Origin: Deltaproteobacteria bacterium
Lineage (GTDB): Bacteria > Bdellovibrionota_B > Oligoflexia > Oligoflexales > Bog-1112
NCBI GenBank assembly: GCA_020635195.1
Contig: JACKAG010000014.1
Span: 1 to 58,434, forward strand
DNA length: 58,434 nucleotides
Reading direction: 5' to 3'
Of the stretch, positions 1 through 8,210 are shown piece after piece. Under the pieces are notes generated by a model that was given only the letters and a program-made list of their open reading frames with translations, ran no database searches and was not told where the DNA came from. The position numbers were made by a program, and so were the translations under genes. Each line of letters begins with the position of its first letter. The first letter of the stretch is position 1.

Positions 1-906
1 GTCGATGGCGTTGATTTTGCTGTAAAAAAAGGCCAGACTCTTGGTATTGTCGGGGAGTCTGGGTCAGGGAAGTCTGTCACCATGCTGTCTATACTCGGCC
101 TTATTCCTCAGCCTCCAGGACGGATTCTTTCCGGAAGTGCATACTTCCAGGATCAGGATTTGCTCAGGATGCCAGAGAAACAGCTACGAAACATACGTGG
201 ATACAGAATCTCCATGATTTTTCAGGACCCCATGACTTCCCTGAATCCCTATTTGCCGGTTCTGACCCAGCTGACAGAAGTCCTGTATGAGCATGAAACC
301 ATCAGCCGGAGTGAAGCGAAAAGAAGGGCGATTGAGTCTCTGGAGATGGTAGGGATTCCGGAGGCCGCAGAAAAAGTCCATCACTATCCGCATCAGTTTT
401 CAGGCGGGATGCGTCAACGGGTTATGATTGCCATGGCTCTGATTGCAAAACCGGATATCGTGGTGGCGGATGAGCCAACAACGGCACTTGATGTCACCGT
501 GCAGGCTCAGATTCTGGATCTTCTGGCCCATCTGCAAAAAGAAATGGGCCTTGCTGTTATTCTTATTACTCATGATCTTGGTGTGGTTGCGGGAATGGCT
601 GATGAGGTTCTGGTTATGTATGCGGGCCGTCCTGTCGAAACGGGTTCTGTCCGTGATATTTTCTATCGTTGTCACCATCCCTATACAGCAGGACTTTTAA
701 AGTCGGTCCCCCGGACGGAAGGAGGCCTTTCCGAGCTGTTTTCGATTCCCGGTCTGCCTCCTGATCCGGCTCATATCCCTCCTGGCTGTCCGTTTGCACC
801 TCGCTGTCGCCATAGGGTCGGAGATTGTGTTGCAGATGCAGCGGTACCGGTTCAGCAGCTTGGCAAGGGGCACCAGTCTGTCTGTTACCTGGAAGGAGGT
901 GCCTGA
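1..906 (+). CDS. Peptide/nickel-type ABC transporter ATP-binding protein (DppD/OppD-like), 5' end outside window
   Basis: One of two ATPases that power uptake of oligo- or dipeptides from the periplasm. The reading frame is open from base 1, so the true start lies upstream. The frame shows Walker A GESGSGKS (bases about 49-72), the Q-loop FQDPMTSLNP, the signature FSGGMRQRV, Walker B IVVADEPTTALD, the H-loop ITHD and a C-terminal oligo_HPY tail with paired cysteines (GCPFAPRCRHRVGDC). The stop codon overlaps the start of the next ATPase (TGATG), the usual DppD-DppF arrangement. The permease and binding-protein genes would lie upstream of the window. The exact substrate (dipeptide, oligopeptide, nickel, other) cannot be told from the ATPase alone. 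Confidence 0.93.
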   Translation, partial: VDGVDFAVKKGQTLGIVGESGSGKSVTMLSILGLIPQPPGRILSGSAYFQDQDLLRMPEKQLRNIRGYRISMIFQDPMTSLNPYLPVLTQLTEVLYEHETISRSEAKRRAIESLEMVGIPEAAEKVHHYPHQFSGGMRQRVMIAMALIAKPDIVVADEPTTALDVTVQAQILDLLAHLQKEMGLAVILITHDLGVVAGMADEVLVMYAGRPVETGSVRDIFYRCHHPYTAGLLKSVPRTEGGLSELFSIPGLPPDPAHIPPGCPFAPRCRHRVGDCVADAAVPVQQLGKGHQSVCYLEGGA

Positions 907-1919
907 TGCAGACCGTTCTGAAGACAGAAAAGCTGAGCATGTCATTTCCTGTTTATAAAGGACTGATTTTCCGCAAGGAGAAAGCGAGAGTTCAGGCTGT
1001 GGATGAAGTCTCGCTGGATGTGAAAGAAGGAGAGACTCTCGGTCTGGTGGGAGAGTCAGGCTGTGGTAAATCGAGTTTTGGCCGGACGGTGATGCGTCTT
1101 TATGAGCCGGTTTCCGGTAGGATTGAGCTCTGTGGACAGGATATCAGCAGAATGGGGCAAAAAGAGCTACTCCCTCACCGCAGACACTTCCAGATGATTT
1201 TTCAGGACCCCTATGCCTCTCTTAATCCGAGAATGACAGTCTTTGATATTATTGCAGAACCATTCCGGACTCATGAACGAGGTCTTGGGACTAAGGAACT
1301 GGATCAGCAGGTCAGATCTCTGATGGAGATGGTGGGCCTGTCTCCACGCTTTGTAAAAAAATATCCCCATGAATTTTCTGGTGGTCAGAGGCAGAGAATT
1401 GCCATAGCCAGGGCAATTGCAGTTCAGCCCCGGTTGATTATTTGTGATGAGCCTGTTTCGGCTCTGGATGTTTCGGTTCAGGCCCAGATCATTAACCTCC
1501 TCCGTAACCTTCAGCAGCAGTTAAAGCTTGCTTATCTTTTTATTGCTCATGACCTTGCGGTTGTCAGACATATTTCAGACCGGGTTGCTGTGATGTATCT
1601 TGGCAAAATTGTTGAAATCGCAGATAAAGAAGATATTTTCACTCATCCCTGTCATCCTTATACCAAGGCCCTTCTTAGTGCGGCCCCTCTTGCAGATCCT
1701 GACCGTGAAAAACAGCGTACAAGGATTGTTCTTGAAGGAGACTTACCCAGCCCTCTTAATCCCCCAAAAGGATGTGTTTTCCAGAGCAGATGCCCCCTTG
1801 CGGACTCCGGTTGTACGCGGCAACGTCCGGAGCTTAATCCGGTAAGTTCCGGACATCTGGTCGCCTGTCATAAAGTGAATTCGGACAGCTCGCAGGAGCA
1901 ACACAACAGAGCTTCATGA
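906..1919 (+). CDS. Peptide ABC transporter ATP-binding protein (DppF/OppF-like)
   Basis: Second ATPase of the peptide importer, 337 aa and full length for the family. It has Walker A GESGCGKSS, Q-loop FQDPYASLNPR, signature FSGGQRQRIAIARA, Walker B LIICDEPVSALD, H-loop IAHD, and the oligo_HPY tail with two cysteines (GCVFQSRCPLADSGC). I chose ATG 906 because it overlaps the upstream stop by one base and is preceded by a strong GGAGG about six bases away. A longer frame from 825 would add residues not expected for the family. It is the last gene of the transporter operon; the next gene begins about 100 bases downstream. Confidence 0.93.
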   Translation: MQTVLKTEKLSMSFPVYKGLIFRKEKARVQAVDEVSLDVKEGETLGLVGESGCGKSSFGRTVMRLYEPVSGRIELCGQDISRMGQKELLPHRRHFQMIFQDPYASLNPRMTVFDIIAEPFRTHERGLGTKELDQQVRSLMEMVGLSPRFVKKYPHEFSGGQRQRIAIARAIAVQPRLIICDEPVSALDVSVQAQIINLLRNLQQQLKLAYLFIAHDLAVVRHISDRVAVMYLGKIVEIADKEDIFTHPCHPYTKALLSAAPLADPDREKQRTRIVLEGDLPSPLNPPKGCVFQSRCPLADSGCTRQRPELNPVSSGHLVACHKVNSDSSQEQHNRAS

Positions 1920-2022
1920 ACCTTCGTGAAAAAAACCACCTTTCAGGCAGCTGAACGGAATGTTATATATATCGGATGAATTGCTGTTTGCTATACATCC
2001 GTTTGTTGTCAGGAGGTGGTCT

Positions 2023-3696
2023 TTGCTCTCCAGAGTCTTACACAAATATTTGTTGTGCTTCTTGGCACTATCTTTACTGAATGTCACAACTTTTTCGCAT
2101 GGGAAAGAGGCGGATACAGAATTACAGACATGGTGGAAGACAGAAAAATTTTTTCAGTCTTTTGAAAATCTGGCAGAACGTCTCAGAACAGAGGAGGCGG
2201 AAGTGGCCTCTTTGTGTTCTGAGCAAGAGGCTCTGTCTTTTGAGGATCGTTCCATATTCCGGCAGCATTTGCAGCGTGCGATGACATATCTTCAGCCAGA
2301 CAGGGCTTCAGATATGCCAGCAGAAAAACAGTTTAAAAATTTTTTAGATGAGCTGCGTTCTGCTCTTGAAAGTAAATTTTATACAAAAAATAAGGACGCA
2401 TACCATCACGATGCCTGTGTCCGGCTAGCTCAGAATCTGGTCTTTTCCTACTATACAAAGAACCGACTGCATTCTTTCATCCGGGAATTGTTTACTCGAA
2501 CGGTTGACTTCAGAGGATGGCCACTGATGTTTGCTGATCCGGAGGCTTTGATTCAGGACTACCGTCATCAGGATGATTCCTCTTCAGTGGCTGCCAGGTT
2601 TGTTTTTCTGGAAAAACTTATTGCAGCCCTGCCTATGATTCATCAGAGAATCTCAGAACGAAGTAGAAATATTGGCTACAGTTATGCAAAAAGACTACAG
2701 GATCTGTATCGGGGAGGAGTTTCCTGGTACTTGTTTGATCCGGCCATGATAGGGAACTTCCCTTACCTCAAGTATGAGATTCAGCGATCCGGACAGGAGC
2801 ATCCGCTGATCTATATCAGAATGCCCACTCCGACACTGGGAAGCAATGCAGCCTCTGTAAAGCTTGCTCCCGAATTTACGGCGTATCTTCATTATCTGAA
2901 AGCGCACCAGCTAAGACACCTTTATATCAACTTTCAGGATGCTTTGTTTCCTTCTCTGAAGACAATGAGATCTCTGAGGGACCTGAGAAAGCTTTTTGGA
3001 CTCGAGGATGAATCGGGCAGAGCCAGGCTATTACAGAATCTTGGACAACAGTCAGAACTTTCCTCTGTTGTGGAGGTTCTGAGCCTGAATCATAATTCGA
3101 CATTTTATGAACAATCAGGAAACTGGAACCGTTACAGCACGGCAGAAGCCGGAACTTTTATGAAGCAGTTTGCTGAGAATCTCTTTAGAGAAAAGGAAGG
3201 CTATCAGGTCCCTTTATCCTGGCAGGAGGGTGAAGATCAGTTTTTTCCGGAAATCATGGAGATTCTTTCTTTTGTTCATCACGTGTTTTTTAACAAAGCA
3301 CCTTTTCTTGACCGGAAATCCAGGCAGATTTTTATTGATCTTGCCCATGCTTTTATCAGCGAGTTTGCCGGAAGGGGTTTTTTCTCTGTGAATCAAAGTT
3401 GCAAAAGCGGAATTGACCGGGCGGGTGCGGCCAATGGGATGACACTGCTCCTTTATCTGGCAAAAATGGCATTTGATAGTAATGTTTCTGATGCTGAATT
3501 TATAAGCACCAGTCGTTTTTTATTGCCTGCTCTTTTCGGAGATGCTCTGATCACCAAAATGAGGGCCATCAAAAAAGTCAGGCTAAAGAGATTTTTCCGA
3601 TCTGCAAGTCTTCTGATCCGGGCGCTACAGGAGAATCCTGAGAGGTCACAGCTGTTTATTCAGCGTTTGTCTGCGGGAAGCCTCTTGTCCCCATGA
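2023..3696 (+). CDS. Exported protein of unknown function
   Basis: I do not recognise this family. The product is about 557 aa. TTG 2023 is preferred as start: AGGAGG lies at 2011-2016 with six bases of spacing, and the protein then opens with a clean Sec signal peptide (LLSRVLHKYLLCFLALSLL, cleavage near FSHG). An ATG at 1960 in the same frame adds 21 residues before the hydrophobic stretch and has a poor ribosome binding site. The mature part is mostly polar and looks helical, with many Leu/Arg/Glu, no further membrane segment and no visible catalytic motif. Codon use resembles the neighbours. It may be a periplasmic or secreted protein specific to this lineage. Confidence 0.75.
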   Translation: MLSRVLHKYLLCFLALSLLNVTTFSHGKEADTELQTWWKTEKFFQSFENLAERLRTEEAEVASLCSEQEALSFEDRSIFRQHLQRAMTYLQPDRASDMPAEKQFKNFLDELRSALESKFYTKNKDAYHHDACVRLAQNLVFSYYTKNRLHSFIRELFTRTVDFRGWPLMFADPEALIQDYRHQDDSSSVAARFVFLEKLIAALPMIHQRISERSRNIGYSYAKRLQDLYRGGVSWYLFDPAMIGNFPYLKYEIQRSGQEHPLIYIRMPTPTLGSNAASVKLAPEFTAYLHYLKAHQLRHLYINFQDALFPSLKTMRSLRDLRKLFGLEDESGRARLLQNLGQQSELSSVVEVLSLNHNSTFYEQSGNWNRYSTAEAGTFMKQFAENLFREKEGYQVPLSWQEGEDQFFPEIMEILSFVHHVFFNKAPFLDRKSRQIFIDLAHAFISEFAGRGFFSVNQSCKSGIDRAGAANGMTLLLYLAKMAFDSNVSDAEFISTSRFLLPALFGDALITKMRAIKKVRLKRFFRSASLLIRALQENPERSQLFIQRLSAGSLLSP

Positions 3697-3801
3697 GATT
3701 CTCCTGTTTCGTGAAACTGATTGTTCCGTGCATCAGTATGGGTATAATCAAAATGCACTTGTTCCTTGTCAGGGAGTCGGGGTGACCGAGGGGTGAGTTT
3801 T

Positions 3802-4755
3802 GTGACGGTTCTTCATCAGAGTCGCAGCCGGAAGGCTTCGGCTCTTAAAAATCAAAAAAACAGTTCGCTACTGATTCCGGAAGTGGATGCAGCCAGCCTG
3901 TCAGAGGTGTACAGAGATGCTCTCGATACACACTGTCTTCTTGTCGTCACAGATAAGCATGGCACGATTCTTGATGTGAATGATGCTTTTTGTCAGCTCA
4001 GTCAGTATTTGCGGGGTGAGCTCGTCGGCTGTGATCATTCTCTGCTCAACTCTGGTTATCATCACAGAAGTTTTTTTGCTGATTTGTGGCAGACTATTTC
4101 CAGCGGTAAGGTCTGGTCCGGAAATATCAGAAATCGTGCAAAAGATGGTTCTTTCTATTGGGTCAGGACCTCTGTTGTTCCCTGTGCGGACCATAGTGGA
4201 CATGTCCTTCAGTATGTTGCTGTCAGCACGGATATCACGCAGCATGTCCTTCTTGAGGAAAAAACACAGCGGCTTACAGAGCAGGTGAGAAAACTTTCGG
4301 GGGAGCTTGAAGCCGGGAAGGAGATCCTGAACCGCAAAGAGATTGCCCTCAATGAGTTACTCACCCATATTGAGGATGACAAAAGCCGACTCAAAAAAAA
4401 CATCGCTGCAAACATCGAGTCGATTATTTTCCCTCTTCTGGAAAGTATGAAGCATTCGGGTAATTCTCTGGATCGCAAATCTCTGGATCTGATGATGCAA
4501 AGTCTTCAGGAAATCGCGGAGCCTTTTCTGAAGGGAAATATCCGGATGAAGGCGCACCTTACTCCGAAAGAGTTGCAGATCTGCAATATGGTCCGGCATG
4601 GACTTTCCGTTAAAGAAATTGCAGAAATCCTCCACCTTTCACCCCGTACTGTCGACAAACATCGGGAAAATATCCGCAGGAAGCTCAATATCCGTTCGAA
4701 AAAAATTAATCTGGCAGGCTTTTTGCTAAGTGGAGTCACGGACTCTGTACAGTGA
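3802..4755 (+). CDS. PAS-domain LuxR-type transcriptional regulator
   Basis: Cytoplasmic one-component regulator. A PAS domain with PAC region fills roughly the first half (VVTDKHGTILDVNDAFCQLS to YVAVSTDITQ). A charged coiled-coil segment (EEKTQRLTEQVRKLSGELEA) follows, then a C-terminal LuxR/GerE helix-turn-helix (LTPKELQICNMVRHGLSVKE, then HLSPRTVDKHRENIRRKL). The PAS domain probably senses redox state, a small ligand or a protein partner, but no cofactor-binding residue can be assigned. GTG 3802 is the preferred start because AGGGG lies about eight bases upstream. TTG 3766 and GTG 3793 are in the same frame. The target genes are unknown. Confidence 0.82.
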   Translation: MTVLHQSRSRKASALKNQKNSSLLIPEVDAASLSEVYRDALDTHCLLVVTDKHGTILDVNDAFCQLSQYLRGELVGCDHSLLNSGYHHRSFFADLWQTISSGKVWSGNIRNRAKDGSFYWVRTSVVPCADHSGHVLQYVAVSTDITQHVLLEEKTQRLTEQVRKLSGELEAGKEILNRKEIALNELLTHIEDDKSRLKKNIAANIESIIFPLLESMKHSGNSLDRKSLDLMMQSLQEIAEPFLKGNIRMKAHLTPKELQICNMVRHGLSVKEIAEILHLSPRTVDKHRENIRRKLNIRSKKINLAGFLLSGVTDSVQ

Positions 4756-4771
4756 CAGGCATAAGAAAAAG

Positions 4772-4786
4772 AGCCCCATAGGGGCT
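4772..4786. terminator. Bidirectional intrinsic terminator
   Basis: A perfect 6-bp stem (AGCCCC/GGGGCT) with a 3-base loop lies between two convergent genes. It is followed by TTTTATAT on the plus strand and by CTTTTTCTTAT on the minus strand, so it can serve both flanking genes. Confidence 0.8.
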
Positions 4787-4807
4787 TTTATATCGTCGGA
4801 CAGGAAG

Positions 4808-5710
4808 TTATCGGACAACAAGAAGAGGACGGGTGAGCTGGTGAGCAAGTCTGTAAGCAACCGTTCCCAGCGCAGGCTCGGCGCTTTGTTTCTGGCTTTT
4901 ATCTCCGACGATAACAAGATCGACCGGATGCTGTTCTGTAAACTCAAGAATCTGGTAGACAGCTCCCTGACTTCCGACCATGACATGAGGGGAGACAGGG
5001 ATTTTTGTCAACTTCTGAAACTCTGCGATCAGGCGCGCCTGCTCATTTTTGTACTGTTTCCGTCGAAGAGTGCTGAATAATTCCTCGTTGTTGTAAGCGC
5101 TGAATCCAGGATAATACTCCAGCTCGACAACGGAAAGAAGGTTTACATGGCTGACAGCATCTGCCGGAAATTTTTTTATGAACGCAAAAGCCTTTTCTGC
5201 TGCCGGGGACCCATCATAAGCGACCGTAATTCTGACAGGTTTGTTAAAATGAAACGTCGCTCCCTGATCTTCAGATGCGCCTGCTAACAGTACAGAAGCA
5301 GGACATTCACGGAGAACAGCATCGGAAACGCTTCCCATGAAAAATCTTTTGACAGGATTAAGGCCCCGATGTCCCATCACAATCAGTTCTGTTCCGGTCT
5401 TTTTTACATGATGACAGATGGCCTCCGCCGGGCGGCCGCGGAGTATTTCCATACTGGAGTCTATTCCTCGCAGGCCAGCAATGTCCCTTGCTTCCTCGAG
5501 GACCGCTTCACAGTTTTGTCGGTTCTTTGTATTGAACTCTGTCAGCCCGTGTTCTCCGTAGAGCTCGTCCTCTTCTCTGAGCCCTTCTGCCTCAAGATGG
5601 CGGCTTACAGACAATAATTGTAAGCCACTTTTTTCAAGTGGTAATTCTGCTGCAAGCCGGACGGCGTTTCGGCTTTCCTGTGAGCCATCGCAGGCAACTA
5701 AAACCTTCAT
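4808..5710 (-). CDS. Universal stress protein with two UspA domains
   Basis: Cytoplasmic stress protein of 300 aa made of two tandem Usp domains, similar in layout to UspE. Domain 1 (about 1-140) begins MKVLVACDGSQESRNAVRLA and carries the nucleotide-binding pattern GHRG followed nine residues later by GS (FFMGSVSDAVL). Domain 2 (about 155-300) begins VRITVAYDGSPAAEKAFAFI and ends GTVAYRLAHQLTRPLLVV; its glycine loop is degenerate (VGDKSQK), so ATP binding there is doubtful. The start is supported by GGAGGA just upstream. It is a single gene, terminated by the shared hairpin at 4772. Confidence 0.92.
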   Translation of the reverse strand: MKVLVACDGSQESRNAVRLAAELPLEKSGLQLLSVSRHLEAEGLREEDELYGEHGLTEFNTKNRQNCEAVLEEARDIAGLRGIDSSMEILRGRPAEAICHHVKKTGTELIVMGHRGLNPVKRFFMGSVSDAVLRECPASVLLAGASEDQGATFHFNKPVRITVAYDGSPAAEKAFAFIKKFPADAVSHVNLLSVVELEYYPGFSAYNNEELFSTLRRKQYKNEQARLIAEFQKLTKIPVSPHVMVGSQGAVYQILEFTEQHPVDLVIVGDKSQKQSAEPALGTVAYRLAHQLTRPLLVVR

Positions 5711-6060
5711 GGCATCCTCCTTTTTTATCCCCGGCTCCGCTTTTACACATTTTGCAGAGCTTCATCGTCCGGAAGCATAACTCTGTCTGACATAAATGAG
5801 GACCCTATTAAACCCTGTCATATTACTTAGAGAGGATACGTGTTTTATTTCCAGCTTATAAAAATATGGAAATCATATCAGGCTCTGGCAGTATAAGCTA
5901 GTACATTATTCTGGTACGCTTTGATCAGAAATAAGAGGCATATACAGTCTTCAGGAGATATTCACTCTTTATTCTTGTTTCTGATGTCAAAGTCATCTAA
6001 CAGTGAAAAATGAATAAATTTAACGAGTCACAGAACATATTTTGCATGGGAGTCCTGTGG
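5711..6060. other. Intergenic region between divergent genes
   Basis: About 350 bases that must hold the promoters of the stress-protein gene (minus) and the transglutaminase gene (plus). I see no RNA gene, no convincing operator palindrome and no ORF of note. Confidence 0.5.
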
Positions 6061-7344
6061 ATGGCCAGATACCATATTTACATCTTACTATCTTTTCTTG
6101 TCCTCAGATGTGGTTCTTCGCAGCATGAGTCTTTGCGATCCGGGGCAGAGTATTCCGGAGTTTATGAACAGAATCAGAAAGAAAGGCTTATTGAAGAAAA
6201 ACGTGATCATCTTATAAAAAATTATCGTTATGAGATGGGCCTTGCGATTGCAAGCGGAGATGACGCTGCTGTTGCCTCTGTAGAATCAAAATATCGTGTA
6301 TTGGAATCGATTTTCTCTGAGCACGAAATGAAATTGCTGGATACAGATTCTGTCCGGTCTGCTGTCAGTGGAGAGCATAACCCTGGTGCTTTATCTGGCA
6401 AGCCTTTTGCTTTTGTCGACCACCCTCTTCTCCTGAGGGAAGTTCGGAAAGTTTATACGGACTTTGGTCATCTTTATATCTCGGAAACTCCTCTGAATGC
6501 TCAGGGACGGGTTGTAATGGAGATGGTACAGGCGGAGAAACGACCGTGGAGTTCTTACTGGTATCCTTTCAGGGATAAAGCTCTATATACAGGATCGGAT
6601 AGTGTTCTGAAAAAATTTGACCGTCTTGTGGATAAAATCGAATCAAAACATGGGTATTCCTCTGTGGCCTTAAGTGAACAAAAAAGTTACGGTAGTTATC
6701 ACGCAGATGGATGGGAAGGTTTGTGTGATGCCTGGGCGATTGCTTCTATCGTTGTAAATGAACCTATGAAAGCAAAAACAATATATGGCATTCGATTTGG
6801 TATTTCAGATCAGAAGGCTCTGGCTTTATTTGCTCATAGTAAATATCCATATCAGCAGTATGGCACAACTTATCGAGGCGATGCAGAAACAGATGGGACT
6901 TATCAGGGCCTGAAGCCTGAAGCTTTTCACCGTATTGTGACGCATGTTCTTGCAAAGGAAAAAAGAGGCGTGATTATTGATCGCAACCCTGGTGTCGAAA
7001 TATGGAATCAACCTCTTTTTCAGTATGGATGGAAGATTCTGAAAGAATCACCACAAACATATCTGGTAAGTTCAGCTGCGCTTGTCATTGATTCAAGAAG
7101 GTCCGTCAGTGACGTTCTGACAGCGCAAAATGATATTGTGACTCATATCTATGACTATCGCCTTTATGTTGACAGAACTCAGGAAAAAAATGGCAAATAT
7201 CGTGTTATTGCCAGTGAATGGACAGGAGAATCCATCCGCTTTCATCCGGGAAATGTCAAATATATTCTGCCGAATTATGAGATGAAATCTCACAACAAAG
7301 AGTTTAATAAACATATTCGTTACTACAAAAAACACTTTGGATAA
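6061..7344 (+). CDS. Secreted elicitor-type transglutaminase-like protein
   Basis: Resembles the transglutaminase elicitor family (PF16683 type) known from Phytophthora GP42 and some bacteria. Such enzymes crosslink or deamidate protein glutamines. Characteristic pieces are WEGLCDAWAIAS, with the likely catalytic Cys about residue 222, then EPMKAKTIYGIRFGISD, EAFHRIVTHVL with a candidate His about 290, and GVIIDRNPGVEIWNQPLFQY with a candidate Asp about 307. The N-terminus is a signal peptide (ARYHIYILLSFLVLRCGSS). The VLRC box has Arg before Cys, so lipidation is uncertain. ATG 6061 is preferred because GGGAG lies eight bases upstream; ATGs at 6010 and 6046 are in frame but lack a good site. 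The family call rests on remembered motifs. Confidence 0.72.
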   Translation: MARYHIYILLSFLVLRCGSSQHESLRSGAEYSGVYEQNQKERLIEEKRDHLIKNYRYEMGLAIASGDDAAVASVESKYRVLESIFSEHEMKLLDTDSVRSAVSGEHNPGALSGKPFAFVDHPLLLREVRKVYTDFGHLYISETPLNAQGRVVMEMVQAEKRPWSSYWYPFRDKALYTGSDSVLKKFDRLVDKIESKHGYSSVALSEQKSYGSYHADGWEGLCDAWAIASIVVNEPMKAKTIYGIRFGISDQKALALFAHSKYPYQQYGTTYRGDAETDGTYQGLKPEAFHRIVTHVLAKEKRGVIIDRNPGVEIWNQPLFQYGWKILKESPQTYLVSSAALVIDSRRSVSDVLTAQNDIVTHIYDYRLYVDRTQEKNGKYRVIASEWTGESIRFHPGNVKYILPNYEMKSHNKEFNKHIRYYKKHFG

Positions 7345-7401
7345 GTTATGGATTGCATCGCTTCAAAAAAGAGTTTAATGGTACGAACATAGAGATTCGA
7401 T

Positions 7402-7426
7402 CATATAGCTTTTGTCAGGCTATATG
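7402..7426. other. Inverted repeat between two secreted-protein genes
   Basis: CATATAGC and GCTATATG form a perfect 8-bp stem with a 9-base loop, in the gap between the transglutaminase gene and the next ORF, about 25 bases before that ORF. There is no clear T-run. It could be a weak terminator, a leader hairpin or an operator. Confidence 0.4.
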
Positions 7427-7452
7427 CGATTTATTGACGGGAAGGAGTCTGT

Positions 7453-8145
7453 ATGTTGATGAGGATTTTTCTTTCGTTTTTTATTGTCATACCTTTTTCA
7501 TCACTTGCCCTGGCAAAGGTGAATCCTGTTGATCAGGATGTTTCTCAGACAGATCCAGGTCAGGCGGCGATTCATCAGCATGACAAAATCAGCATTGATG
7601 GACTCCGTGCTTTATGTGAAGAGTACGAAAAAAATCCACAGACAAAACCATTTGAAAAAATATTTACATGCAGTGGAAGTGACAGTACATGGGTTCGTCG
7701 TGAATCATCTAAGATGATCGAAAATTCAGCAGTTATATCCGGAAGAACAGAATACACAAAATCGGCAGGAGCTCCTGCCACTCCTGGATCTTGCATCTCT
7801 GTTGATGCAGCAGGAACGCGTATTCCCTGTGATGTCTGGCATAAGGTTTCCGCAAGAGCTGATGCCGTTACCATTTATTTAAATAGTTGTTCTGAAATCA
7901 GAGCTGATGTTATCAATCAGGCATGTCATGAAAAAATGCAGCGTGTGTGCGGAGGAACTCACGAGCAGTTCGATTTTTCTGGTCCTGTTCAGCAGACTTC
8001 CGGAACATGTACTCTTGAGGTTACACAAACGATTAATACCTGTGATTACTATCAGGGGCTTCCTTCTCAGGATGACCGTCGTCAGCAGGCACCTTCTCAG
8101 GGCAAGTGTGGTAAAAGCGTATCGTTTGATATCAAAGGTAGCTGA
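7453..8145 (+). CDS. Secreted Cys-rich protein of unknown function
   Basis: 230 aa with a signal peptide (MRIFLSFFIVIPFSSLALA). No known family was recognised. The mature protein has about ten cysteines, which suggests periplasmic or extracellular disulfides. Its first mature segment (ISIDGLRALCEEYEKNPQ, then FTCSGSDSTWV) matches the next gene's start (ISIEEMYRQCRDHASGNSQ, then LTCRSEVTFWV), so the two are diverged paralogs. The ribosome binding site AAGGAG is well placed. The pair follows the transglutaminase gene and may be expressed with it. Confidence 0.75.
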   Translation: MLMRIFLSFFIVIPFSSLALAKVNPVDQDVSQTDPGQAAIHQHDKISIDGLRALCEEYEKNPQTKPFEKIFTCSGSDSTWVRRESSKMIENSAVISGRTEYTKSAGAPATPGSCISVDAAGTRIPCDVWHKVSARADAVTIYLNSCSEIRADVINQACHEKMQRVCGGTHEQFDFSGPVQQTSGTCTLEVTQTINTCDYYQGLPSQDDRRQQAPSQGKCGKSVSFDIKGS

Positions 8146-8210
8146 GTTGTTTCAGATCATTGACCCCGTTTTTATTTCTGATTGAAAAAGATTTTTTGAT
8201 GAAAGGAATT

